A DNA stretch of 64,000 bases from Geosiphon pyriformis. Its lineage: Eukaryota > Glomeromycota > Glomeromycetes > Archaeosporales > Geosiphonaceae. The stretch covers positions 1,768,032-1,832,031 of the forward strand of contig JAAOMT010000436.1 of assembly GCA_016748015.1 (NCBI GenBank), in the 5' to 3' direction. The notes below the pieces were generated by a model. That model ran no database searches and had not been told where the DNA came from. It saw only the letters and a list, made by a program, of their open reading frames with translations. This document shows, piece after piece, positions 47,764 to 58,639 of this stretch (position 1 is its first letter; every line of letters begins with the position of its first letter). The position numbers and the translations under genes were made by a program.

Positions 47764-49557
47764 ATGAAGAAAGCTGCTAAGAGTTCTAGTTCTGGTGATG
47801 GTTTTGAGACAGTCTTGTCGAGAAAAAAGAGGAGGGGAGGTGTTTTGGAAGATGGTTCCAGTAGCGAAAAAGTGGCTTTTAAAGTTCAGGAGAGCTGTTC
47901 ATGGGGTTCAGAAACTGGGGACACTACTGAGTCTGAGAGTATTGATATGGAAAAGGAGTGTCTGGTAGAGGAGACCAGCTTTGATTTTGGTGAAGGTGGT
48001 GCTCTGGCTGGTGGGGATCATGATCAAACACCCATGAGTTCAAAAGTCAAAACCAAAAAGGCATTGGGCAAGCTGTTAAGAAAAATTGATTTCTCAAAGG
48101 ATAATGATGGTGATAGTATTCTCTCGGATGCTCTTCTTAAGCTCCCCCCTCCTTTGAAAAGCTTGGTCAATGTTTCAATCAGGAAGTTATTCATGTTAGA
48201 TATTGGCTTAGATAAGGTGGCCAGCAATTCTTCTCAGGAAAAGCTTGTGGTGGTAAAGAAATTATTTTCTAGAATCAATGGTTTTGGGAAGGCGTCTATC
48301 CTCTCAAAATTCTCAGGGATCATCAAAATGACATTCACTTCCGAATCGAGTCTAATGAAAGCTACTGATAAGGCTGCAAGTGTGAAGATCCTAGTAAACA
48401 CTGATCTCAAAAAATCATCTGAGCGATCAGATCGGGCTGTAGTCATAAAAAAAATTCCAATTAGAACATCAGCTGAGACTGTGCATGCTGCATTATCCGA
48501 GTTTGGAGTTATTAAAGTAATTAAGATGCAATTAATTGGGTTGTGGCAGAAAGCAGTAGTAGAATTCGAGCAACTGGATCAGGCTGATTTGGTCGCAGCT
48601 GAATGGTCTATTCTAATTGGAAAAGATACTGTACGTATGGCCAGGGCTGATTCAGACAAAGAGGCATGAAATGCAAGGGATCAACATAGGGCAATGCTTT
48701 ACACATTGTCAATGGGGACTAATGCTCACAATATTTGGGATTTTGTTAAATCTGTGGGTAGAAAAACATGTGTCATTGATCATCATTCTGTTATGTATGC
48801 TCAGACCAGGTGCGCTGTTGTTTGCTTCGACTCTACTGAATCATTGAATGCTGCCGTGGAAATCACGCCAGTACTTAGAAACACCAATCTCCGCTGGTCT
48901 CATCTCATCTCTACTAAATGCACCAAGTGTGAGAAGTTGGGTAATACGTTATTGGGTTGTGTAGTTGGTAGGAAGTTTTCTTCTGGTAATTCACTGCGTA
49001 GGGCTTTCTCAAACACAGATAAAAGCAGGCTGGCAGCCATTTATGCCAAATGCTCAGCTCCAGTTGCTCATCTGGTCTCTTTTGGTGGTCTCTCTTGGGC
49101 AAAAGTTGTTTATGGGTCTTCTTCACTCTCCCTCTCTAGTCAGAAGGTTTTGGTAGACAATGGCTCCTTTTCGGAGATGAAGCCATCCCTGCCAGTTACG
49201 ATAGAGGTCAACAATAGGTTCACTGCTCTTGAGCACAGTCTCGCCTGCCTTGCGGAGCAAGTTGGTAAGCTGGTTAAGAGGTTGGATGCACTCAGGCCAA
49301 TGGTTCTCCAGCTTAGCTCTGGATGTCAGCCATTGGTGACCCCTTCATCACAGGATCAAGGGGCAGATGTAGTAATGAGTGGGGGCTCGGGTGTGTCCAC
49401 TAGTGGTGAGACTGTTGTAGGAGTGGTGTCTTTTAATATGTCTTTAGTGTCTAAGCTAGAAAACAGCATGAGGTGTCTAATGGAAACAGTTTTGGGCTTT
49501 TCGGCCAAAGTGGATAGTATAGGTGTGCGTTCGGTGTCTCTACTTCTTACTCAATGA
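47764..49557 (+). pseudogene. LINE-i ORF1: RRM-like plus zinc-knuckle protein, one internal stop
   Basis: 597 codons from ATG 47764 with a single in-frame stop, TGA at 48667-48669, where alignment with relatives suggests Trp. The N terminus MKKAAKSSSSGDGFETVLSR is followed by KKRRGG, a likely nuclear localisation signal, then an acidic stretch. RRM-like fold at about 48430-48640 (AVVIKKIPIRT, LSEFGVIKVIKMQLIGLWQKAVVEF). Zinc-knuckle position near 48920-48960 reads CTKCEKLGNTLLGC: the His ligand of C-x2-C-x4-H-x4-C is Asn. The C-terminal part (49200-49550) is Leu/Ser/Val-rich with possible coiled coil. The final TGA overlaps the ORF2 ATG as ATGA (49554-49557). Confidence 0.88.
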
Positions 49558-52500
49558 GCAGTTTGGTCTGGAAAGTTGCTATGTGCAATGTCAGAGGCAT
49601 GAACAATCCTGCTAAGTAGGAGGACATTATTAGGTGGCATAAGGAAATGAACAATTTGGTCTCTATCATTACTGAAACAAAATTAAGGAGTAAGGTTCGT
49701 CCGTGGATTGTAGATAAGTTTGATGGTATCCGAGTGTTCACTTCTGGTTCAGACTCTGGTCACTTAGGTGTGGGTGTTGCTGTTATCATGAATGTTTCTT
49801 TGGCTTGTCATGTGTGCAAGGTTTCTGAGGTGCCTGGTTGGCTTCTGTCTGTTAAGTTACTTTTCAAGGGTAAACTTTCTGTGTCAATTCTGGGGCTTTA
49901 TGCTGGTGCTTTTCCGGCGGTTTGGTTCTCTCAGACTGGTGAGATCAACTTTCTCATTGCAAAGGCTGTCAATGAATCTTCTTTCATTGTTCTTGGTGGT
50001 GATTTCAATGAAGATGGTTCTCGTAAATGTGCAAGTTTTAGGAAGTGCCTTGATTTGGGTCTGGCAAATTCTTTGGTAGGAAGCCCAGCTGTGAAATTGC
50101 CTACTTGGGCAAACTCTAGGGGTGTTAGGAAAATGATTGACTATGTGTTAGTTTCTTCAAATTTGGTTAATATGATAGTACACCGCAGTGTCTTAGATGT
50201 TGGTGAACATTTTGAAACGGACCATCAGGCTGTTTCCATGTCTTTGGGTTTAGGTAGTTTATTGGATGTGCAATTGAACTCTCTTCGCAAACAGGCGAAT
50301 AGAGATTGTTGAAAGTTTAATTTTAAGGGTGCTGATGACACGAAATGAAACAAGTTCAAGAGTGTTACGGCAGCTAATGCCACCATGTTCTCTAATGATT
50401 TTATTGCCTCCCAGCAATTCTCAGATTTGGATGTGATGTGGGACATTGTTTGCAAGATAATGGTTCTTTCAGCTGATGAGGTGTTCAAGAAGAAATGATT
50501 TAAGGACTATGATGATGTCTTCACTAAGGAATCATCCAAATTTTATAAATTAGAACTTTTGATATTGAAGCTGGTTAAAGCTTCTCAGTCGATTTGTTGT
50601 GACGAATTCATTTCACTGTTAGAAGTCTGAAATTCTCTTGATGTTGATAACGCCTCTGTGGTCAGGTCTCTCTTTCTTTCTGGCTCTCCTCTTGATACTG
50701 TTTGGTCAGCTCTTTCCAAGATCAGGAAAACTTATCACTCACATAAAATAACAGAATTGAAGCATATAAAGGAATCTCAAATCAAATCAGCAATCTATAA
50801 GAGGATGGAAAGTTTCAAGCTGAACAAAGGTCACACTATTCAGAGTGTTTTGGAGTGTCCTTTCCATAAGGTTGTCTTGGATTACTTAGTTGTGGATGAT
50901 GAGCTGGTTATGGAACCTGGTCCTGTGAGATTAAGGGTGAATGAAATCATAGAAGAATGGACTAGGAAGCATAGGGTGGTTTCCGATGTCCCTGATGTGT
51001 GGCATCATTAGTATTGACCATTGGATTACGTTTTTGATGAGGCTTTTTCTGGTGTAATGCAGCCAATTGAGTTTTTGGAATTGTTTGGCGTGGTTTCTGA
51101 TTTGCCTGTTGGCAAGGCTGCTAGTCTTTCGGGTATTTCAAATGAGCTGTGGATGCATAGTGATAGGTCTGTTTTGAATATGCTCTTGGTGCTTCTGAAT
51201 TCTTGTTTGTCTCATGAGTCTGTGCCTGGTCTTTGGAGGGAAACTTGAGTTTTGATGATCTCTAAACCATATGAATGGGAAGGTGTTCTCACAAATACCC
51301 GACCTATAGCCTTGATTGAGACAGCTTGCAAGATCTTCTCCAAGATTCTCTCCGACAGGATATTGCTGGTGTGCAGTGCTCATGATGTTCTTAATGGGGA
51401 TAATTTTTCAGTTTTGAAGGATATGACTACCCAAACTTCTATTTTTACTATTGGTTCAGTTGTTGAGGATGCTTTGAAGAAAAACCAGGAACTCTGGCTG
51501 GTGTTGCAGGATATACAAAAAGCATATGACTCTGTTGGATGGGAGCATCTCAAGAAGTGTTTGGTCAGGATCAAAATGTGTAGCAGGTTTATTCATTTTT
51601 TCGGTAATATTCATAGAAATCGGACCAATCGGGTTATGATGGATTTTGATTTAACTGATGGTTATAGTGTACATGATAGGTTAGACCAAGGAGAAGTTTT
51701 TTCTCCTCTTCTTTGGCACATATTTTATGATCCTTTTTTGTGTGAGGTCAAGTGTCAGGAGAATGTGTGTGGGTATAGACTCAATTCTCATTTTGTCTCT
51801 AGAAATGGTCGTGCTGAATCTCGGGCTGGGTTTTCTATTTTTTTCACTGCTGGGGCCTTTGTCGATGACACGATTTGGATTGGCAGCAGTTAGACTGCTA
51901 CTCAACATATTCTCAATGTTGTTAGTGAATTTTTTTGAATTAATGACATTTCAATTAACAATAACAAAACTGTGGCCATTTTTATTAATAGCAGGATCAG
52001 CAATCCGTCTCTTTTTATCAGTGGTTTACCCATTTCCATAGCCAAAAAAGGCAAATCTCATTGGTATCTTGGTATCTTTTTCTCATCTAATGGTTTTTCT
52101 AAGCCTAGTTTGACTAAGGCGCATTCGGATGTTCGTTTTTTCAGCAATTTGGTTCTAAAGAAAGTGGTTTCAGATAAACAGTTCTTATACCTGGTGTTGG
52201 CAGTTCTCCATCCTATAGTCAGCTACAGGATGCAGTTCAGCTTTATCCCTGTCAGTGTGTGTAACAAGTGGGATGCTCTGATTCGCAAGAGTTTGAAACT
52301 TAAATCTGGTCTTTCTCTTGATTTTCCTAGTGACACAATTCATCATCCTTTCTTTTATGATTTGAAGTCCTTCTCACAATGTCAGTCTGAAAGCAAGGTT
52401 GCTTCACTTATTAGTTTTGCAAACTCCTGCGGGATTTTGGGTCAATTGTTTAGTCACAGATCTCATGACTTGCAAGTTCTGTGTTAGTGCCCTGTTCATC

Positions 52501-54217
52501 TATTGAGTTTACCGGCTTGTATCCATGTTAGTGTTTCCAATAATTTCTTGTCAGGAATGGTATGCATTCTTCTTAGGTGCAATTTGTCTTTAGGTGGCTC
52601 TTTGGCTAGCTCTTTTTGGTTTCGTGATGGGGTGCCCATATCTGCTGTTCTGGGTGAATTCTTGTTTTTCAAGTACTTGTTTTCTCTCTGGTGTTATGGC
52701 ATTGCCTTTGTGGATCAGCTTTGGGATCATCGTGGGGATATCTTCAATTGATACATCTTTAAGTGGTGGAAGAAACTGGATCCTCGTGGCCCAGTTCTTG
52801 AGTGGTTTGAGCACTCTGTTGTATTTCTCAATGGTGTGTCTCCCTTTCCTTTGGCTTTGGGTGGTGTTGGCCCTGTAGACATTCATGATTCTGATGATTT
52901 TGTGTTTGTATGTGATCATCTTTTTCGGGTTAGCGCTAATAGTTTGTCTGTGTATACAAATGGGTTGGTGAAAAATTTGGGCACGGCTGGTTGTAAAGCC
53001 AGGGCTGCTGCCTTTTTTGAGGACATTAACTTGGGTTTGGGTGTCTGTGTTCAGGGTTTGATGTCGTCTACTTTGGTGGAGTTGCAGGCTGTAGTGTTGA
53101 CTCTGGAGTGCGTGCCTATAGATCATTCTGTTTGTCTGTTTTCAGATAGCCAGGCAGCTTTGAATGCTTGCAAGTCGGAGGTGAACTTGATGTATTCTGA
53201 CTTTCATAATCGGTGTTGGGTTGAGTGCCGGCATATTAGGAATATTATCCACAGGAAAAATTTGAGGGTTAGCTGGCACAAGGTTAAGGGCCACTCTGGT
53301 GTGTTGGGAAATGATTGCACCAATAGCATTGCTGATGCTGCAGCTCTCTCTGTTTGGCTTCTCCCTCTTTGTGTGGATGAACATTTTTTGTTGACGAACA
53401 GTAGTATTGTTTCTGATAATTCTAAACACTTTGTTCGAGATGTTTTTCATGCTGTCTATCGGGCACGTTAGGAGGTCGGTTTTAGTTGTGGGTTTTTAGC
53501 TGGTGATTTGCACTCGGGTGTCAATTGGCTTGCCTCTTCCAAAGTTTGGCACCCTGATTTGCATATGGCAATTGGTTTCATCAGCAGGTGCACTGCTGAT
53601 ATTCATACTTACCTCATAAGGCTTTGTACCATCAGCTTTCTGTGGCTGTTTGAAAGCATGTTTATGATAAATGTTACCTTAGTGTTTTGTGTCTGTATTG
53701 TGGTAAGATGGAGGTGTCTGATCACGTGTTTTCTTGTATAATTGATGATGCAGCTCGTCATCGGGTTTTGGAATCCTGTATGTCTTCTTGGATGGTGCTT
53801 TCTGGTCTCTCCCTCCTTTTTTCAAGCATTTTACAGCTGCTGTTGACCTGTGCTTCAGATTTTCTGGTGTTCTCGGCTCTTTGCAAGGGTTTTGTTTTCA
53901 AAGGATGGCTTCAGGAGGCTGTTTCCATCTTCCATGATCCCAAAATTGCTGATTTTGTGTGCTCTATTTGTGTTACTTTTAGGGATAACATTTGGTTGGT
54001 CCGTGCTAAGCATTATACATACATGGAAAAGAATAGTCTAATCCCAGTAGATGGCTCAATTCCTGTTTCACTTTCTGGTTTGGCATCAAGATTCTCGGAT
54101 GACGTGGTTAAGCTATTTGGTGTTATTGAAGCTTTTGGCGTCTGTTTTGGCTTTTGCAAATCTTGCTCTTTTTTTTTAGGTATTGGTAACCCAGTTTCAG
54201 TTAATATAATTGCATAG
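49554..54217 (+). pseudogene. LINE-i ORF2: endonuclease-RT-RNase H polyprotein, broken
   Basis: About 1,555 codons. Endonuclease: MCNVRGMN, TETKL (49671; catalytic Glu kept), GGDFNED (about 49999), IDYVLVS, TDHQAV (50217). RT: SGISNELW (51130), AYDSVGW (51521), SPLLWHIFYDPFL (51704), catalytic FVDDTIW (51858). RNase H: YTNGLVK (52950), where the first catalytic Asp is Asn, ELQAVVLTLE (53080), FSDSQAALNAC (53140; Asp kept) and KGHSGVLGNDCTN (53285). Zinc finger CLYCGKMEVSDHVFSC (53688-53735), all ligands present. Stops at 49617, 50310, 50346, 50496, 50628, 51009, 51015, 51246, 51891, 51936, 52485, 52749 and 53469, mostly at Trp codons. A 1-base loss near 53613 shifts the frame. Frame is otherwise kept for 4 kb, so loss of function is recent relative to the other copies. 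Confidence 0.92.
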
Positions 54218-54350
54218 TGTTGTCTTGACTGGCTCGAATGGCTGGTTATATGTGAAAAATGCATGATTCACGTCTAGTTTAGATTATTTCTTTGATGTAT
54301 AGTTCTAGGTAGTGTTTAGACCTTACTCATTAAATAATAATAATAAAAAA
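54218..54350 (+). repeat. LINE 3' tail (reference copy for the family)
   Basis: About 133 bp from TGTTGTCTTGACTGGCTCG to the TAA/A run. Related tails follow LINE-a (3046-3180), -b (11224-11360), -c (12580-12715), -e (26713-26583, minus), -f (41215-41349), -g (42895-43030), N1 and N2. Each keeps a GTGGCTAGCCAC-like core that can fold into a 4-bp stem with a 4-base loop. As in other stringent LINEs, such a tail is probably the RT recognition site; that function is inferred. Confidence 0.8.
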
Positions 54351-54361
54351 AAAACAGCAAA
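54351..54361 (+). repeat. Right target-site duplication of LINE-i
   Basis: Exact 11-bp copy of 47606-47616. The following bases (TATT against ATTT) stay similar, so the true duplication may be a little longer. Confidence 0.7.
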
Positions 54362-57300
54362 TATTAAAAAACTCAAAGAACAAATTTATTAAAACTTATT
54401 ATTGTATTTAATTTCAACTGCCAAAAAAACAATTGCAAAAACTTTTTTTCTTATAAACAAAAAAATCAAAATATATATATAATACTATTATTTAAAATTT
54501 AAAAGAAACTATAATATATACTCTATTTAGAAAAATCTAAGTTAAATACAGAAAGCAATATTTAACAACAGTTTAAACAAATAAAACTACAATTTATTAT
54601 TAGCAAAAAGTCAAGATTCTTATTATTAACAATATTATTATATTATCAGACTTCAAAAAATAAAATATTACTTAATTAACTTATCAAATTTCAGTTTAAA
54701 ACTTTAAAAACTCCTGAAAATTTTTATTTCTAAAACTTCAACAGAAATTTTTAAACTAAATTATTGAAAAAAATACAAAATACTATTTAAAAATTTTATT
54801 CTAATAACAAATATTATTTTCTAAAATACTGTTATTTAAAAACAACAATTATTAAAACTACTAATTAAATTAATAACTACTGTTTTAAAAGAAATATTAC
54901 TGTTCTAACTAGTTATAGCTATAAACAAAAAAAACAATTAATGTCAAGTTTAACAAAAAAATCTGATTTATCTTCATTAATTTTTTTCTTTTCATTAAAA
55001 CAATTATCTCTTATTGTTTTTATTATAATTTATAAAATATTATCAAATTAAAAAAATTCTCTGAAAAAAAAAAAAACACTTACACTTAAATTACAGAGGC
55101 CAAAAAAGCAATTATTATAAATAATTAAGATAATACCAAAACTATTTAAGCATTATTTTTTTTTAATAAAAATTATTAACTCCTAATATTAAAGTCTTAC
55201 CAAAAAACCAATTAATTTTGCTGTATTCAAATTCGTTTTTCTACAATATTTTTATAATTCAAACATTTTTATTAAACTATAAAATCAATTTAATATTATA
55301 AAACAAAAAGATTACAAAGCTATAACTACTTATTTTAGATAATTTAATCAAACTTTTTATTAAATTTAAGTCATTAAAAAGACTTTTATATACCTAATCA
55401 GATCCTAAATTAATTTATTAAAAAACTAAAAAGCAGTATTTTTTAGTTCATTAAACTTTATCATCTTAGAAATTTACAAGATACAGTAATACTTGTCTAT
55501 AACTTTAAATTAGCAAAACAAGAAACAAAATACATCTAAGGTGTTAATTTGGCCATAAATAAAATCTTTAATATTGGCCCAAAGCTTATTTAATTAAGTA
55601 AAAAATTGAAGAATTTTTTATAGAAAATTTAAAAACATATTAGTTTCTACAATATTAAAAAAATAACAATAATTCTACATATTAATAATAGCAACAGCAA
55701 TTCTGAAAACAAGTTTCTTATAATTGCTATTATTGTTAAAAACTTAATTATATTACAAAAAATTGCTGTAAAAAAATAGTAAATTAGAATTGTAAAAACC
55801 AATATTAACAATAATTAAAATATTTACAATCAACAGAATATTAATATCTTTTATTTTAGTATTTACAATTACAATATTTATCACAACTACTACAGAATTA
55901 TTATCAATCTCCTTAAGTAATAGTGTAATTTTATCTTTAATATTAAGCTTTATAATATAATAACCCAAAATTTTAAGTTATTAATTATAATTAAAAATAG
56001 CAAAGCAATAATAGAAATTAAATTCAATTTACAACAGTATTTTTTTGAAATCTAAATTGTAATAACTTATTATTCTGAGTATTATCAATGGTTATTTAAA
56101 TTAAGCTTTATATTCTAGTTTTATTAAAACTCAAAATTTTGGTAATTTTGTATTTTTAAAAAAAAACTACAGTTAAAATTACCAATTTTTTTTCTTCTAT
56201 TAATAATTAAATCATTTTTAATATAATTTTTTTAACTATAATTACTGAAAATAAAACTTTTGCAATTATATTTTTATTTAATATTAATAACTTAAATACT
56301 CATAATTTTTTTAATAAAACTATTATTAATTTAAATAAAATTATTATAATAATATATATTAATAATCAAATAAGACAAATAAATATTAAATTAATACTTA
56401 ATAGTCAATTAGCTGACAATATTATTATAAAACAACTTATGAATTAATTAAATCACTAAATTGACTATGTTATTATTGTTAAAATAATTATTGTCAATAA
56501 AAATACCAAGATCTTAATAAAAAAAAACAATAAATTTTTTTTTAAAATAAGTAGAATTATAATTTCTATAAAAATTATAGTAATAAAAGCAAGCTCTAAT
56601 TAATAAATTAGTTAACTAAAACTTATGTTATTTTTGATTAAAATACTTAAAAGTTTTAAATTTTGTTTAATAGTTAATACACTTAAGTATTTGTCAATTG
56701 TAAATATTTTAAGATGGTCATCTTAGAACAGTTTCTAATTAAATTTAAAAAATTTGTAGTATAGTTTACTTTGAAAACATATCAAATTTCTTGGACTGAT
56801 TATTTTTGTACAAAATTATTATTATTATCTACTTAAAAAAAAAACCAAAAAAACTTTAAGTTTTAATTTTCACCTATATTTTACCAAATAAGTACAATCA
56901 ATTTTACTGCCAACCAAAATTAATCTGTATAGATTGCAAAAAAAAACTATTGTTAATGAACATATACATTAGAAATAATAAAAATATGGCCAACTGTCAC
57001 CAAATACTAATGTTGTTTTTGTATATTAAAATAATTTAGATGTTTAAAATAACAAAACAAATAGAATAACATACTATAACTTATTTATGATAAAATTTTA
57101 TCAAATAAAAAAGTATAAAATAACATCTTAAATAGAAAAAAAACATATAACAAATTTTGCCAATATATTATTCTTATTAATAACTAAGTCTATAAAAAAA
57201 CTTTATTTGTTACTGTTTATAGTTAAACAATTAATTAGTTAGACTTATAATAAAGATAAAATCTAGAAAATAATTATAACCAAATAAAAAAATATTATTA

Positions 57301-58600
57301 TTAAAAAAATACATGTTATTAAGAATATATTAATAACAATAGAAAAAATAAATAATCTTTTTACAGATAATTTAAAAGCTTTTTAAGAGTGTTATTAAGA
57401 ACTTACTTCTATTCAAAAAAAATAAAAACAAAAATTGGCTGATTTTAATATAAAATTATGTAATTATTATCTAATTTTTTGTCATTTTTAATATTATAAT
57501 AAATATAATTTCTTATTTAACTTTCAAAATATTTTATTTAATTTATAAACTTGAAAAACTTGAAAAAAAATATAAATTAAATACAAAAAATATTATATTT
57601 TAAGAGCCAAATATGATTACTAAAATTGAATAATACTTTATCTATTCTAATCTGTTCAAAAAATTAAAATTAAAATAATATAATAACAATAACAAAAGAA
57701 TATGTTTTAAAAAAACATATGTAAATAATGCTAAATTTAATTTAAAATACTTTGAACAATTTTTTATAGTTATAGTATTTTATTTTCTTATAAAAATTAA
57801 TCTTAAATTAGCTGAAAATTTCTATTAATATAATAATACAAATTGCTATTTTATTTTAATCTAATAAACAAAAAAATAATGTTAGATATATTAGAAATAT
57901 TATTATAATGCTTTAAAACAATTCTAATAAGTCTTATATAATTAAATTACAGAAAAAAATTATATAAGCCATTTTTTATCTCTTGTTAAAATTTTTCAAT
58001 TCATTTTAATAAACATCTAAAAAAATTAAACTTTTTACTAGAGAAATTTAAAAGTTTAAATTTAGTAGAACAAAAAATATACAAATTAATTATGTAAAAA
58101 AGTTTAATAATAAGATAAACTTATTTATACTGATACTATAATTTTAATTTTATCCTGCTATCAATATATTATAAGAGTTAAACAAAAAGTTTAAAATAAA
58201 GCTTTATTGTTTGAAGCTGTTTTATAAGTCTGTTATTTAGCCAATATTATAAATTTTTATATTTTTGCCAAAATTCACAAATATTTTAAAATTTTCATCT
58301 ACAACTTCACAAAAAATATTATTAAAATTTCCAAAAAAACTTTTATTGAATTCATAACTATAAATATTTAAAAGCCAGAAAGATCTTAATCTATATTTGA
58401 CTTTACATATTTATTTCTATTTTGTAAAATTATTTTTTAAGTATAAAATATGCCAAAAAAAATTTATCTGTTTATCTCAGAAAAATTTAACAAATTCAAT
58501 TTTGAAAATTTAAGTATTTTTTGGTAAATACAACTTAAAATTTTGTTAAATTAATATGTTAATGTTTTTGCTAGCAAGAATAAATTTGGATATATGAATA
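54362..58600 (+). other. R2 interior, gag/protease zone, not resolved
   Basis: Very AT-rich continuation of R2 after LINE-i. By position it should contain gag and protease. The one suggestive piece is near 56926-57010 (IDCKKKLL...MANCHQ), a Cys/His-containing segment. I could not identify it with confidence and found no CCHC knuckle in full. Confidence 0.45.
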
Positions 58601-58639
58601 TTATAAAACACAAAATTAATACTGAAGATATTAGACTAA

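Larger units (their letters stand above)
47617..54350 (+). mobile_element. LINE-i: near full-length, best preserved LINE, inserted in R2
   Basis: Order: 5' UTR (47617-47763), ORF1 (47764-49557), ORF2 (49554-54217), 3' tail (54218-54350) ending TAATAATAATAAAAAAAAA. An 11-bp direct repeat brackets it. It is the most GC-rich large element and the only one with the endonuclease Glu intact, but ORF2 still has 13 stops and a frameshift. ORF1's N terminus differs from LINE-e/f, so it represents a second subfamily with LINE-g. It sits 235 bp inside R2's 5' LTR boundary. Confidence 0.92.
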
